64,000 nucleotides of DNA from Clostridiales bacterium (GCA_018364635.1 JAGZLR010000001.1:62001-126000); one strand, 5' to 3'; shown: positions 16,125 to 25,326, numbered from the stretch's first letter. Translations and numbers: made by a program. Notes: a model not told the origin generated them from the sequence alone.

Positions 16125-17132
16125 ATGGAATCTGCGGAGAAGAAAAAAACTATATTCAGCGGTATGCAGCCTTCTGGATTTGCAACGCTGGGAAATTATT
16201 TGGGCGCTTTAAAAAATTGGATCAAGCTTCAGGATGAATATCACTGTATGTACTGTATTATGGATGAGCATGCCATTACCGTCCGTCAGGACCCGGCAAA
16301 GCTGAGACAGCAGGAAAAAGAAATGCTCATACAGTATTTGGCAGTGGGGCTGGACCCTGAAAAGAATATCATTTATTATCAATCCCATGTGCCACAGCAT
16401 GCGGAATTAGGATGGGTTTTAAACTGCTTTACCTACATGGGTGAGCTGAACAGAATGACACAGTTTAAAGAAAAGTCGCAGAAACATGCGGATAACATCA
16501 ATGCAGGACTATTTACCTATCCAGTGTTGATGGCGGCGGATATTTTGCTGTATCAGACAGATTTGGTGCCGGTGGGAGAAGACCAGAGGCAGCATTTGGA
16601 AATTGCCAGGGACATTGCAGAGCGGTTTAACGGCGTTTACGGCAATGTATTTACTGTACCGGAAGCCTACATCAATAAAGTAGGGGCTCGGGTGATGGCG
16701 CTGCAAAATCCAGAGAAGAAAATGTCCAAGTCCGACGAAAATAAAAACAACACCGTCATTCTCATGGATGAGCCGGCGGTAATTATGAATAAATTTAAGC
16801 GGGCAGTGACAGACTCAGAAAACGAGGTGCGCTATAGTCCAGAGAAACCAGGCATCAGCAATCTCTTAGACATCTATTGTGCCGTTACGTCAAAGACAAT
16901 TCCAGAGGCGGAAAAAGAATTTGCCTGCTGTGGTTATGGGCAGTTTAAGACGGCGGTTGGTGAGGCTGTTGTGGCAGAGCTGGAGCCGATTCAAAAGCGT
17001 GTGCGGGAGTTGGAGAAAAACAAGGACTATTTAGAAAGTATTATCAAAACCAACACAGAGCGGGCCAGCCATTTGGCCAGCCGCACGTTAAATAAAGTTC
17101 ATAAAAAGTTAGGCTTTGCGCCTAGAGTTTAA
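16125..17132 (+). CDS. trpS: Tryptophanyl-tRNA synthetase
   Basis: Class I synthetase charging tRNA-Trp. ATG 16125 lies after GGAGGAAAG and gives 335 residues; the frame is open upstream but that part is not protein-like. The signatures are SGMQPSGFATLGNYLGALKNW (HIGH-equivalent), VPVGEDQRQHLEIARDIAERFN and KKMSKSD (KMSKS). No T-box is visible in the short leader. It is transcribed divergently from aroF, so two aromatic-amino-acid genes share an intergenic region. Confidence 0.96.
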   Translation: MESAEKKKTIFSGMQPSGFATLGNYLGALKNWIKLQDEYHCMYCIMDEHAITVRQDPAKLRQQEKEMLIQYLAVGLDPEKNIIYYQSHVPQHAELGWVLNCFTYMGELNRMTQFKEKSQKHADNINAGLFTYPVLMAADILLYQTDLVPVGEDQRQHLEIARDIAERFNGVYGNVFTVPEAYINKVGARVMALQNPEKKMSKSDENKNNTVILMDEPAVIMNKFKRAVTDSENEVRYSPEKPGISNLLDIYCAVTSKTIPEAEKEFACCGYGQFKTAVGEAVVAELEPIQKRVRELEKNKDYLESIIKTNTERASHLASRTLNKVHKKLGFAPRV

Positions 17133-17133
17133 G

Positions 17134-17162
17134 GACAGCAATTTTTTTTGCTGTCTTTTTTT
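17134..17162 (+). terminator. Terminator after trpS
   Basis: GGACAGCAA and TTGCTGTC form the stem, followed by T7. Confidence 0.88.
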
Positions 17163-17227
17163 GCGGATTAGGACTCTTTTTTTCTCTGCCGCATACAGTG
17201 GAATAGGGGAAAAAGGAGGACGAAGGT

Positions 17228-18238
17228 ATGGATAAGAAAAAATGGCTGATGACGGCCGGAGCAGGGGCGCTGATTTTAGGCATGACGGCTACGATTTATG
17301 GGTTAAACACGTCCCTGAACCGGTCAGAGCTGGAGCGGCCCAACGAGTACAACAACCGAATTGCCATTGCCGAGACAGTGTTAAAGGATACAGGATTGGA
17401 CGATCGGTTTACAGCAGACGAGGTGCAGGAGATCTTTGTCAACTGGGGGGACGTGGCAGGGGAGAGAAACGACCCTGAGGAGGCTGTGGTCATTTTACAG
17501 ATTACGCCGCAAAACGCCGTATCCGCAGTGTATACGCCCAATGGAGACGATTTTCATTATATTGGGTCCACGGGGGAGTATTTTTTAGTGCAAAACGTCT
17601 ATTTTGTCCCATACCGCGGGTCGGTCAATGACATGATTTTAATTGAGGAACAGGCAAATCAGAAAGTTGGAGCGCAGGAAAAAAGCAGTTTCCTGCGGGG
17701 ATACATCTTTGAAGACGGCGCCTTTCAGGAGATTATCAGCATTCCACAAAATATTGAAGCCTACTGGAACATGCGGTGGGAGCCTGGAAAGGAAAATGAA
17801 GATAATTTATGGAAAAAAATTTCTCAAAAAACAGAACCTATCTGGAACGAAACCAACTATCCTGTGTTAAACTTGATGCATTATCAAACATACGCTGTTT
17901 CAGACGAAGACACGGAGATGATTCCAGAGGAGGATACGTTCCAGGTGCAGAAGGAACGGGCGATTACAGAACAGTTTATCTGGAGCAATGAATGGAACAG
18001 AATGATTATGGGAGAAAAAATTGAGAAGGCGACAGGGCAGAAAGTAGCGGTGATTGAGGATTTGGCCAATTCGCCGTATGCTCTTTTGGACGAATATGGG
18101 GATAATGTGAACAAAGTCCGAATTCAGAGGAAGGACGGCACAAAAGCCATTGTGTATAAAGATGCGCTGGAGGATCTACAGCCTACCGGTCAGCCGGCTG
18201 CCAAGCAGGTGTGGACAACAGCAAAAAAGGATACATAA
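17228..18238 (+). CDS. Uncharacterised membrane-anchored protein
   Basis: Not recognised. It has 336 residues with one N-terminal hydrophobic helix after MDKKKW (about residues 7-26, LMTAGAGALILGMTATIYGL) and no lipobox or clear cleavage site, so the rest is probably held outside the membrane by a signal anchor. The outer part is acidic and rich in aromatic residues (YFLVQNVYFVPYRG, EAYWNMRWEPG) with no catalytic motif I can identify. ATG 17228 follows AAAAGGAGGACGAAGGT. It forms its own unit between two terminators. Confidence 0.75.
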   Translation: MDKKKWLMTAGAGALILGMTATIYGLNTSLNRSELERPNEYNNRIAIAETVLKDTGLDDRFTADEVQEIFVNWGDVAGERNDPEEAVVILQITPQNAVSAVYTPNGDDFHYIGSTGEYFLVQNVYFVPYRGSVNDMILIEEQANQKVGAQEKSSFLRGYIFEDGAFQEIISIPQNIEAYWNMRWEPGKENEDNLWKKISQKTEPIWNETNYPVLNLMHYQTYAVSDEDTEMIPEEDTFQVQKERAITEQFIWSNEWNRMIMGEKIEKATGQKVAVIEDLANSPYALLDEYGDNVNKVRIQRKDGTKAIVYKDALEDLQPTGQPAAKQVWTTAKKDT

Positions 18239-18267
18239 AAAAGCCTAATATTAGAGGCGAAAAAAAG

Positions 18268-18302
18268 CGGGGGAGAAGGGAAAAACTTCTCGCCCGTTTT
18301 TT
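18268..18302 (+). terminator. Terminator after the membrane-anchored protein
   Basis: CGGG-(g)-GAGAAG pairs with CTTCTC-(g)-CCCG, followed by T6. Confidence 0.85.
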
Positions 18303-18360
18303 CTATGATGATAGAAAAAATGTATAACGCAAATGGAACCTAAGTTGCATTTTATTACCT

Positions 18361-18393
18361 AAAAGCAAAACGGCATAGCCGAAGCTATGCCGT
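18361..18393 (-). terminator. Terminator for the minus-strand secreted protein
   Basis: A ten-base perfect stem (ACGGCATAGC / GCTATGCCGT) closed by a TTCG tetraloop on the minus strand, followed by TTTGCTTTT. Confidence 0.88.
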
Positions 18394-18409
18394 ATCTTTT
18401 AAGATTATG

Positions 18410-19660
18410 TTACTCTACCAGGTCAGAAAAAGAGAAAGGCTGTGCATTTTCTGGAAGTTTAATTTCTGGTGTGCTTTCCAGTTTGGAGTACTGAATGTCA
18501 GCCATAATGGATGCGCCAAGGAAAGAACCGCTCAGTTTCATGTTCATATCCTGATTCAGGGTGATATTCATAGAAAACAGTACTTGTCCGTCCATTTCAG
18601 ATGTCATAGCCATAGAATATCCAGTAGCATGGTCTTGGCCGTCAGTCTGAATCGAGATGGACATATCTACAGAAACACCGTCTTCGTCCACGCTGTAGTC
18701 TGCCTGATAGCCTTTGGAAGATTGATGGAAGCGCTGGTCGCAGTAGAAGTCTCTCATTGTTTTTTCCATAGCGTAAGCGGCTTCAGGGTCGCTGTGGAAC
18801 ATGCTTGTAATAAATTTCTGCATATAGGAAGAGAAATCCATACTGCCAGGGTCCATTAAGCCTTTGAGAGCGTCAACATCCATACCTAACATATCAAAAA
18901 CTTCACCTAAGTCCATGACGTACCATGCTGCTTCTCCATCCGTTGCTCCGAAGAAGAAATAAAGTTTGTTTGTGTCCAGGTCAACAATGTATTTGATGTT
19001 TTCCAGCTGTTTTAAAAGCTCTTTGGTAGCTTCATCGTCGCCGCCATACTCTGACTTTGTCAACATTTCAAAGGCAGTGATCGTATCTGTGGTAACAGAT
19101 GTAATATCGCTTTTTGTGGAAAGATCCAGCACGTCTGGATAATTGACATCTACGTTCAAGGTGCCTTCTGCCTTCATATTTGTATTGTACTCAGCGCTGA
19201 AGGCGTTTAATTTATCCATAATTTCATAGGTAGGTGTTTCAAAGGAGACTTTTCCGTTTTCCACAGTGCCGGCCATACCGAAAATGTCTTCCGCAGAGGT
19301 GACTGTGACAAATGTTCTGTCGTCGGTGAGGACAGATGGTGCCATAGGAATGCTGTAGGTTTGCCCGTCTTTTGTAATTTCCACAGTGGAACCACCGATT
19401 TGGAACACAATTTTTTCATCGCCTTTGGTTGCCACAATGCCTTCTTCTGTCTGTACTGCCTGATAGCCTTCTGTCTCCATCATAGCTGCATAAGGAAGAT
19501 ACAGTGTGCCATCTGCCTCATAAGGCGTAACGTCGGTGAAGGTGACAGATTGGCCATTAATTTCGATTCCTGTGTCTGACTGTGCAGCAAATGCAGGAAC
19601 GGAAGTAAGCGCTACCGCTGCTGAGACGACAACAGGAAGCGTTTTTGACATAAATTTCAT
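18410..19660 (-). CDS. Secreted protein with copper-amine-oxidase-like N-terminal domain
   Basis: An exported protein of 416 residues. The ATG at 19660 follows AAAGGGGG; an in-frame start eight codons earlier overlaps that ribosome site. A signal peptide ends near VPAFAAQ. The next 125 residues resemble the copper-amine-oxidase N-like module (TPYEADGTLYLPYAAMMETEGYQ). The remainder is strongly acidic with repeated beta-strand-like stretches (GYSMAMTSEMDGQVLFSMNITL) and no enzymatic motif. Such proteins are usually cell-wall-located in Clostridia. It resembles the N-terminal part of the secreted protease at 4.5 kb in domain type only. Confidence 0.78.
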   Translation of the reverse strand: MKFMSKTLPVVVSAAVALTSVPAFAAQSDTGIEINGQSVTFTDVTPYEADGTLYLPYAAMMETEGYQAVQTEEGIVATKGDEKIVFQIGGSTVEITKDGQTYSIPMAPSVLTDDRTFVTVTSAEDIFGMAGTVENGKVSFETPTYEIMDKLNAFSAEYNTNMKAEGTLNVDVNYPDVLDLSTKSDITSVTTDTITAFEMLTKSEYGGDDEATKELLKQLENIKYIVDLDTNKLYFFFGATDGEAAWYVMDLGEVFDMLGMDVDALKGLMDPGSMDFSSYMQKFITSMFHSDPEAAYAMEKTMRDFYCDQRFHQSSKGYQADYSVDEDGVSVDMSISIQTDGQDHATGYSMAMTSEMDGQVLFSMNITLNQDMNMKLSGSFLGASIMADIQYSKLESTPEIKLPENAQPFSFSDLVE

Positions 19661-19721
19661 AAAAAAACCCCCTTTATTTTTCATATTACTTTATTTTATC
19701 ATACAATAGAAAAAAAGAAAA

Positions 19722-19746
19722 CAAAAACCCGCCAAAAAAGCGGGTT
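19722..19746 (-). terminator. Terminator of the tyrA-aroA-GDSL operon
   Basis: On the minus strand AACCCGC and GCGGGTT form a stem with a seven-base loop, followed by T5. It touches the stop codon of the GDSL gene. Confidence 0.85.
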
Positions 19747-20404
19747 AAATTTTTAAGTCTTTTAAAATGCCTTCATAATCGATAAGCTTTGTGAGTTCGG
19801 AAAAGACGCTGTCAAACAGATGGTCGTAGCCTGTGAGGCTTAAATGCACGCCATCCTCCTGCAGACAGGAAGCAAGGTCACCCTCGGACTCTGTGAGAAG
19901 ATACTCATAAAAGTCGATGACAGGGCAGTGGTGTATTTTGGCCACATCCTTTACGACCTGGACGTACTGGAGAATTCTGTCGTTGCTGTAAAAAGGCATG
20001 GCCTCCGACTCCAAAACTGGTGGAGGTGTGATGAGGACAGGAATTGGCTGACAGTGATTCAGACCTGTCTGGTTATGATGATTTTGGATTTGGGCAACCA
20101 TTTGGGTCAAGTTGTTTTCATACTCTTTTAACGGACGGAATTGACCTTCAATGGCAGAGCTGTCGTTGGTGCCAAAAAGAAGGAAGACAATATTTGGGTG
20201 ATGGCGCAAAACGTCTGTTTCCAGCCGTTGCAAGCCTTCTCTTGTGGTATCGCCGTTGACACCGCTATTGATAACGTTCCAGCAGACCGCAGGAAAGTAG
20301 GACGGCATAAATATATCCAGACGGCTGATATAGTTATCTTTTGTTCTGACGCCATAGCCGTAGGTGAGACTATCACCAAACCCTACGATTGTTGTTTTAA
20401 TCAT
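19745..20404 (-). CDS. SGNH/GDSL-family hydrolase
   Basis: A 219-residue esterase-type enzyme. Block I is FGDSLTYGYGV with the nucleophile Ser, block II gives the glycine in VNGDTTREGL, block III is LFGTNDSS, and block V supplies Asp and His in EDGVHLSLTGYDHL. No signal peptide, so it is cytoplasmic. It is close in style to bacterial acyl-CoA thioesterase I / lysophospholipase-like enzymes. It is the last gene of the tyrA-aroA operon, starting 30 bases after aroA, an unusual partner for shikimate enzymes. Confidence 0.88.
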   Translation of the reverse strand: MIKTTIVGFGDSLTYGYGVRTKDNYISRLDIFMPSYFPAVCWNVINSGVNGDTTREGLQRLETDVLRHHPNIVFLLFGTNDSSAIEGQFRPLKEYENNLTQMVAQIQNHHNQTGLNHCQPIPVLITPPPVLESEAMPFYSNDRILQYVQVVKDVAKIHHCPVIDFYEYLLTESEGDLASCLQEDGVHLSLTGYDHLFDSVFSELTKLIDYEGILKDLKI

Positions 20405-20433
20405 ATGGATACCTCTTTCCTTTTTCCATGAAT

Positions 20434-21717
20434 TTACAGTTGGTTAATATAATCATAAAAGCTAGGGAAGGAAATGTCAACACATTGGCTGTCGTTTATG
20501 ACAGTCTCCCCTTGACAGGCTAGGGCGGCAATGGCAAGGCTCATGGCGATGCGGTGGTCCATGTGGCTGTCGATGACAGCACCTTTGAGCGGGAAACCGC
20601 CATGGATCAGCATACCGTCGGCTGTCTCTTCGATGTGAGCGCCCATTTTGGATAGCTCCGTCACCACAGTTTGAATGCGGTTGGACTCTTTTACCTTCAG
20701 TTCCTCGGCGTCTTTGATCACTGTTGTGCCCTCTGCAAAGCAGGCAGCAACGGCAAGGACTGGGATTTCGTCAATAAGGCGAGGGATAAAAGCACCGCCA
20801 ATGGTTGTAGCCTTTAGGGAGGAGCTTTGTACCACAAGGTCGCCCACCATTTCCCCGCACGAAACCCGTTGGTTGATAAGTTTCACTTGGGCGTTCATCT
20901 GTTGAAGGATGTCAATGATTCCTGTGCGGGTTGGGTTTACGCCCACGTTTTTGATGGTGACAACAGAGTCTTTTAAAATACAGCCGGCCACAAGGAAATA
21001 GGCGGCGGAAGAAATATCCCCTGGGACGATGATGGGCTTTGCGTAAAGCTCAGGCACAGGATGGCAGATTACCCGGTCGTTTTCTCTGCGGATATCAGCG
21101 CCTAGATAGTTGAGCATAATTTCTGTGTGGTCTCGGGTAGGTTGCGGCTCTGTGACGACAGTATCGCCCTGGGCGTAAAGACCGGCTAAGAGGATGGCAC
21201 TTTTTACCTGGGCGCTTGCCACAGGAAGGGTGTAGGAAATGCCGTGTAGGCTTTGGCCGTAAATGTGTAACGGCGCGCAGCGTTTGCCATTGGTCATCGT
21301 GGCCTCTATGTGAGCGCCCATCTGTGTGAGAGGTGTTGCCACCCGGTCCATAGGACGTTTTTGGATGGACTGGTCTCCGGTGAGACGGCTGTCAAAGGGC
21401 TGACCAGCCAACAGGCCGCTCATCAGGCGCAGGGTAGTGCCGCTGTTTCCCACATCCAACACTTTTTGCGGCGCTGTCAGCCCGTGAAGGCCTCTGCCAA
21501 AGACGGTGACATGGGTGCCTTCCACTTGAATGTTAACGCCTAAACTTTGAAAGCAAGCGATGGTGGAAAGGCAGTCATCGCCGGTGAGAAAACCGTCGAT
21601 TTCAGTTGTCCCAGAGGCGATGGAGCCTAGCATCACCGATCTATGAGAGATAGATTTGTCTCCTGGAACGGTAAATTCTCCTTGGATGGATTTTTTTGGT
21701 GTGATGGTAATTGTCAT
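20434..21717 (-). CDS. aroA: 5-enolpyruvylshikimate-3-phosphate synthase
   Basis: Sixth step of the shikimate pathway, joining PEP to shikimate 3-phosphate. Motifs are PGDKSISHRSVMLGSIASG at residues 18-36, LDVGNSGTTLRLMSGLLAGQ, LPVASAQVKSAILLAGL, PRLIDEIPVLAVAA and KVKESNRIQTV. The length of 427 residues is standard. Gly at the LDVGNSGTTLR position matches the ordinary PEP pocket. It follows tyrA by 16 bases in the same transcript. Confidence 0.97.
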   Translation of the reverse strand: MTITITPKKSIQGEFTVPGDKSISHRSVMLGSIASGTTEIDGFLTGDDCLSTIACFQSLGVNIQVEGTHVTVFGRGLHGLTAPQKVLDVGNSGTTLRLMSGLLAGQPFDSRLTGDQSIQKRPMDRVATPLTQMGAHIEATMTNGKRCAPLHIYGQSLHGISYTLPVASAQVKSAILLAGLYAQGDTVVTEPQPTRDHTEIMLNYLGADIRRENDRVICHPVPELYAKPIIVPGDISSAAYFLVAGCILKDSVVTIKNVGVNPTRTGIIDILQQMNAQVKLINQRVSCGEMVGDLVVQSSSLKATTIGGAFIPRLIDEIPVLAVAACFAEGTTVIKDAEELKVKESNRIQTVVTELSKMGAHIEETADGMLIHGGFPLKGAVIDSHMDHRIAMSLAIAALACQGETVINDSQCVDISFPSFYDYINQL

Positions 21718-21733
21718 GGGTGGTCTCCTATCC

Positions 21734-22831
21734 TTACTGTTTTACAGATACTTCGTAGTTCATGGATCGAAGGAGGGCAATGCTTTCCTCCTGCTGTTTT
21801 TGGGTGTCAAAGGCGATGGAAATAACGCCGTTATCCGTTTCTCTGTTGTTGACGATGCCGATATTTTTGATGTTGATGTTTCGGCTGGACAAAAGGACGG
21901 CGATGACAGCAATGCTGCCGGGTTTATCCAGCACATCCACATTGATTTCGTACCGATGGACCAGCTGCCCTGGAACGACAGAGGAAAAAGTGTCTCTGTA
22001 TCTGCGGGCCTGGTCGAAATAGGTGTGGATTTGTGGGAAATTTTGGTCGGTCAGATCTTTGCGGAAGCTGGACAGAATGGTTTCCAGGCTGGTGAGAACA
22101 GAAAGGATTTCCTCTCTGTTTTCCGCGCAGATGCCCTGCCACATTTCTGGACTGGAGGCAGCGATTCTTGTGGTGTCTTTAAACCCGCCTGCCGCCAACA
22201 AATGCATATAGCCTTCTGCTGTGTCCAAATCTTGGACCAAATGCACAAGGCTTGCGGCGACAATATGGGGGATATGACTGACAGCTGCTGTGAGAAAGTC
22301 GTGCAGATGAGGTTTGATGATGACAGGAATTGCGCCGAGGCGCTCTGTCATCTGTTTAAACTCAGCAGTTTTTTCCTCTGGAACATGGTCAGAGGGAGAA
22401 ATAATATAGTAAGCGTTTTCAAACAAATGCTCTTTGCTTGCCTGATACCGAAACTTTTCTGATCCGGTCATAGGATGGCCGCCGATATAGTAAAAGTTGT
22501 TCTCCAACTCTTTCATTCGTTCATAAATTTTTCCTTTGGTGCTGCCAACATCTGTGATAACACAGTCTTTGGAGACATATTGGGTTAACTGTTGGGCAAA
22601 GGAAAAAATTTTATCAACCGGCGTGCAGATAAAGACAATATCGCAGCCACAAAAAATTTCGTTGATGGAGGTGGCGTAGGCATCAATGACCCCTTGACGA
22701 TAGGCGTCTAACAGCACGTCTTGATTTCTGTTGTAGGCTACAATTTCGGTGATGGAATAGCGGTTTTTCAAAGCTTTTGCCAAGGAACCGCCGATAAGTC
22801 CAAGACCGATAATGCCGGCTTTTTGATACAT
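21734..22831 (-). CDS. tyrA: Prephenate dehydrogenase with ACT domain
   Basis: Oxidatively decarboxylates prephenate to 4-hydroxyphenylpyruvate for tyrosine. The NAD-binding GLGLIGGSLAKAL is at residues 8-20, VFICTPVDKI and DVGSTKGKI follow, and YIGGHPMTGSEK is the catalytic His region. The last 70 residues (YEINVDVLDKPGSIAVIAVLLSSRNINIKNIGIV) are an ACT domain, implying feedback control by tyrosine. ATG 22831 is the start: it has AAGGATG upstream, and the promoter found at 22911-22939 rules out the longer frame. 365 residues. First gene of tyrA-aroA-GDSL. Confidence 0.96.
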   Translation of the reverse strand: MYQKAGIIGLGLIGGSLAKALKNRYSITEIVAYNRNQDVLLDAYRQGVIDAYATSINEIFCGCDIVFICTPVDKIFSFAQQLTQYVSKDCVITDVGSTKGKIYERMKELENNFYYIGGHPMTGSEKFRYQASKEHLFENAYYIISPSDHVPEEKTAEFKQMTERLGAIPVIIKPHLHDFLTAAVSHIPHIVAASLVHLVQDLDTAEGYMHLLAAGGFKDTTRIAASSPEMWQGICAENREEILSVLTSLETILSSFRKDLTDQNFPQIHTYFDQARRYRDTFSSVVPGQLVHRYEINVDVLDKPGSIAVIAVLLSSRNINIKNIGIVNNRETDNGVISIAFDTQKQQEESIALLRSMNYEVSVKQ

Positions 22832-22910
22832 AGAAACATCCTTCCCCGCCGCAGGCAAAAGTGGGATGATTCCGTCCCTTCCTGCCGTGGCAAAATGGTG
22901 ATTTTTAACT

Positions 22911-22939
22911 ATTTTATCCTTGGAAAGGAGGGATGTCAA
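22911..22939 (-). promoter_or_regulatory. Sigma-A promoter of the tyrA-aroA operon
   Basis: On the minus strand, TTGACA (22939-22934), a 17-base spacer and TAAAAT (22916-22911). It leaves a leader of about 75 bases. It also carries the stop region of the preceding GNAT gene at its upstream edge. Confidence 0.8.
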
Positions 22940-22941
22940 GT

Positions 22942-23400
22942 TTATTTATCCTTTGGAGTAGGCAGGGACATATAGAAAAGAGGATAGGGATTATTCTGCT
23001 CGTCCAGCTCCGTTCTTTTATAAACCTGAAATCCCATATGTTCATAAAATCCTCTTGCCTGTGGATTTTGTTCGTTTACAGTTAAATTGTCAATTCCATA
23101 GTTAGTTATGCCGTATTCTATCAAACGTCTGCCCACGCCTTTTCCTCTTTCCTGCGGCGCGCAAAAGAGCATTTCAAGAGTTTTATCCTCTATTCCCATA
23201 AATGCCATGGGACAATGGCTGTCGTTTTCTGCAAGGATGAGGTGACTGACATGCTGTAACGCCTGGGGCACATCGTCTTTGATCCTTTGAATTTCACCAT
23301 CGGACAGGAAGTGGTGGGTTGCTCTGACAGACTTTTCCCACACGTCCAACAGTTGTTGAATCAAATGAGGGGAGCGTTTGTTGGCTTCAATTATTTTCAT
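22942..23400 (-). CDS. GNAT family N-acetyltransferase
   Basis: A 152-residue acetyl-CoA-dependent acyltransferase. The start at 23400 (MKIIEANKRS) lies just after TTGGAGGACCT; the frame is open for 21 more codons but has no better site. Motif A for acetyl-CoA binding is LFCAPQERGKGVGRRLIEYGI near residues 91-111, and the C-terminal NPQARGFYEHMGFQVYKRTELDEQNNPYPLFYM fits the YjaB/PhnO-like subgroup. The substrate is unknown. Confidence 0.88.
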   Translation of the reverse strand: MKIIEANKRSPHLIQQLLDVWEKSVRATHHFLSDGEIQRIKDDVPQALQHVSHLILAENDSHCPMAFMGIEDKTLEMLFCAPQERGKGVGRRLIEYGITNYGIDNLTVNEQNPQARGFYEHMGFQVYKRTELDEQNNPYPLFYMSLPTPKDK

Positions 23401-23472
23401 AGGTCCTCCAATAAGTTCATATTTCCACCAATGTATCACAAAGCCATCCATTTTTCCACACAAAAAATAAGG

Positions 23473-24207
23473 TTAGAGAATATTGTCTTCTGTTTGCAGA
23501 ATTTCCTTTAGATCGTTGAGATATTTTTTGCCGCCTTTTGTGACTTCGTCGCTGTTATGGAAATTGATGAGCCAATAATGGGTAGTCTTGCGGATAAAGC
23601 TTACATTTCGCGGGTTAATGATGACAGAACGGTGAGCCTGGATGAGCGGGGTGCCTTCACAAAGTTCCAATAGTTTCGCCAAGGACAGACGGACACTGAT
23701 GGTCTCGGATTTGGTGTGAATCACGCTTCTTTGCTTGATGTGCTCAATAAAGTTAATGTCACTGATGCGGATGCGGTAGGAATCGTGACGGGTGTTGAAG
23801 GAAAGGGTGTTATCCTCGTGTTCAGAATCGCTGGCTGTGACTGCAAAGTTAATGGTATAGATGATGGAGAGAAATTGTTTCATCAAAAGCGGTTTGGTCA
23901 GGTAATCGTAACAGTGCAGATGAAGAAAACAATACAGAAGATGGTCAATTGTGTCAGAAAGAATGATGATCGGCGTGTTGAAGTACTGCGGTGTCCGGCG
24001 AATATAGCGCACAAGGGCCAAGCTTTCTTTGGAATGCTCAGAGATATCCAACAAGATCATCTGAAAGAGATTTTTTTTCAAAAGTTCATTGGCTTCGTCA
24101 ACATCTGTCGCATAGGTAAAGGTTGCATAACGGCTGATTTTCTGCCGGTGGTTTAGAATAAAAGTTTTCGATGTGCTATCGATATTTACTGCTAAAATGT
24201 GATACAA
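23473..24207 (-). CDS. LytTR-family response regulator
   Basis: A 244-residue regulator with an N-terminal receiver-like domain and a C-terminal LytTR DNA-binding domain (SYRIRISDINFIEHIKQRSVIHT, then SLAKLLELCEGTPLIQAHRSVIINPRNV). The phosphoacceptor position Asp54 (MILLDIS) and Lys105 (LTKPLL) are kept, but the usual acidic pair near the N-terminus is reduced to VNID, so phosphorylation may be weak or absent. No histidine kinase gene is adjacent. It lies just upstream of, and divergent from, the spoIIIA operon. Confidence 0.88.
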   Translation of the reverse strand: MYHILAVNIDSTSKTFILNHRQKISRYATFTYATDVDEANELLKKNLFQMILLDISEHSKESLALVRYIRRTPQYFNTPIIILSDTIDHLLYCFLHLHCYDYLTKPLLMKQFLSIIYTINFAVTASDSEHEDNTLSFNTRHDSYRIRISDINFIEHIKQRSVIHTKSETISVRLSLAKLLELCEGTPLIQAHRSVIINPRNVSFIRKTTHYWLINFHNSDEVTKGGKKYLNDLKEILQTEDNIL

Positions 24208-24325
24208 ATCGATCGTCCTCTCGTGTTTGAATTACCCGTATCATACCACAAAAGGAGACGGAAGAAAACTAAAATGTCATAATTTGCAAAAAAATAGATG
24301 GGATTTTGTATAGAAGAAATTTGAC

Positions 24326-24352
24326 ATAGGAAGGACAAACTCCGCATAGATA
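24326..24352 (+). promoter_or_regulatory. Possible sigma-E promoter of spoIIIA
   Basis: ATA at 24326-24328, a 16-base spacer and CATAGATA at 24345-24352 resemble the mother-cell sigma-E promoter (ATA-N16-CATACAAT). Expression from sigma-E is the established control of spoIIIA in Bacillus. The predicted transcript start would leave only a very short leader. Confidence 0.4.
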
Positions 24353-24369
24353 GAAAATGGGTGATGATT

Positions 24370-25326
24370 ATGAAAACAAGTGAAATTTTAGATATTTGTT
24401 TTAAAGATATTGAAGTGTATCCGAAGGAATGGGAGAGGATTGACAGGGATAATATTTATGAAATCCGGATGCGTCCAAACAGAGAAGTCATTATCTATGA
24501 CAAAAGTGCGGAATGGGTGTTAGGCAACAACAATGTTCCAATTTGTGATAATAAAAAAAAGAAGCGCCCCGATCAGAAAACCATCGGCAAAGTGATGGAA
24601 GTGTTGAGCGGCTATTCTCTCTATTCCTATGAGGATGAGATGAAAAACGGTTTTTTGACGTTAGAGGGCGGCCATAGAGTGGGGGTGGCTGGAAGGATGA
24701 CTACAGACGGATACGGGGAGCAGGTTTTGAGAAATATTTCCTCCCTTAATATCCGCATTGCAAGACAGCAGTCAGGGTGCAGCAAAGAAATTCAAAAGTA
24801 TTTGTTGGAGAAGGGAAGATTTTTAAATACGCTTATCATCTCTCTTCCAGGATGCGGAAAGACCACATTGCTTCGGGATTTGATTCGATGGCTCAGCACG
24901 GAAATGAAGTGGAATGTGTCTGTGGCTGACGAGAGAGGGGAGATTGCCGCCTGCTTCCGCGGTGTACCGCAGTTGGATATTGGGATGCGCTGCGATGTGA
25001 TGGACGCCTTTCCCAAAGCGGAGAGCATGAAATATTTGCTGCGCAGCATGACGCCGGATGTCATTGCCGCAGACGAGATTGGAAGCACAGCGGATTATCT
25101 GGCGGCAGAGGAAGTGATTTTAAGCGGCACTGCCCTGTTGTGCACCGCCCACGGCAGAGACTTTCAGCAGGTGAGCAGGCAGAAATGGATGGGCTGTTTT
25201 TTGGATCAGGGATGGTTTCAGAGATATGTGATTTTGGAGGATAAGAAATTTTGTGGCAAGGTAAAAGATATTTTGGATGCAAAAGGCAGAAGTCTTTTGC
25301 ACAAGGAGGGGGAAGGGTGTTTGTAA
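24370..25326 (+). CDS. spoIIIAA: Stage III sporulation protein AA, ATPase
   Basis: Secretion-type ATPase thought to power or assemble the SpoIIIA-SpoIIQ channel between mother cell and forespore. It has Walker A LPGCGKTTLLRDL near residue 153 and Walker B VIAADEIG near 239, with VADERGEIAA between them. I choose ATG 24370 because GGTGAT, the 3' half of the extended Shine-Dalgarno, ends four bases before it; GTG 24361 and ATG 24364 are possible. It has 318 residues and overlaps spoIIIAB. Confidence 0.96.
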   Translation: MKTSEILDICFKDIEVYPKEWERIDRDNIYEIRMRPNREVIIYDKSAEWVLGNNNVPICDNKKKKRPDQKTIGKVMEVLSGYSLYSYEDEMKNGFLTLEGGHRVGVAGRMTTDGYGEQVLRNISSLNIRIARQQSGCSKEIQKYLLEKGRFLNTLIISLPGCGKTTLLRDLIRWLSTEMKWNVSVADERGEIAACFRGVPQLDIGMRCDVMDAFPKAESMKYLLRSMTPDVIAADEIGSTADYLAAEEVILSGTALLCTAHGRDFQQVSRQKWMGCFLDQGWFQRYVILEDKKFCGKVKDILDAKGRSLLHKEGEGCL

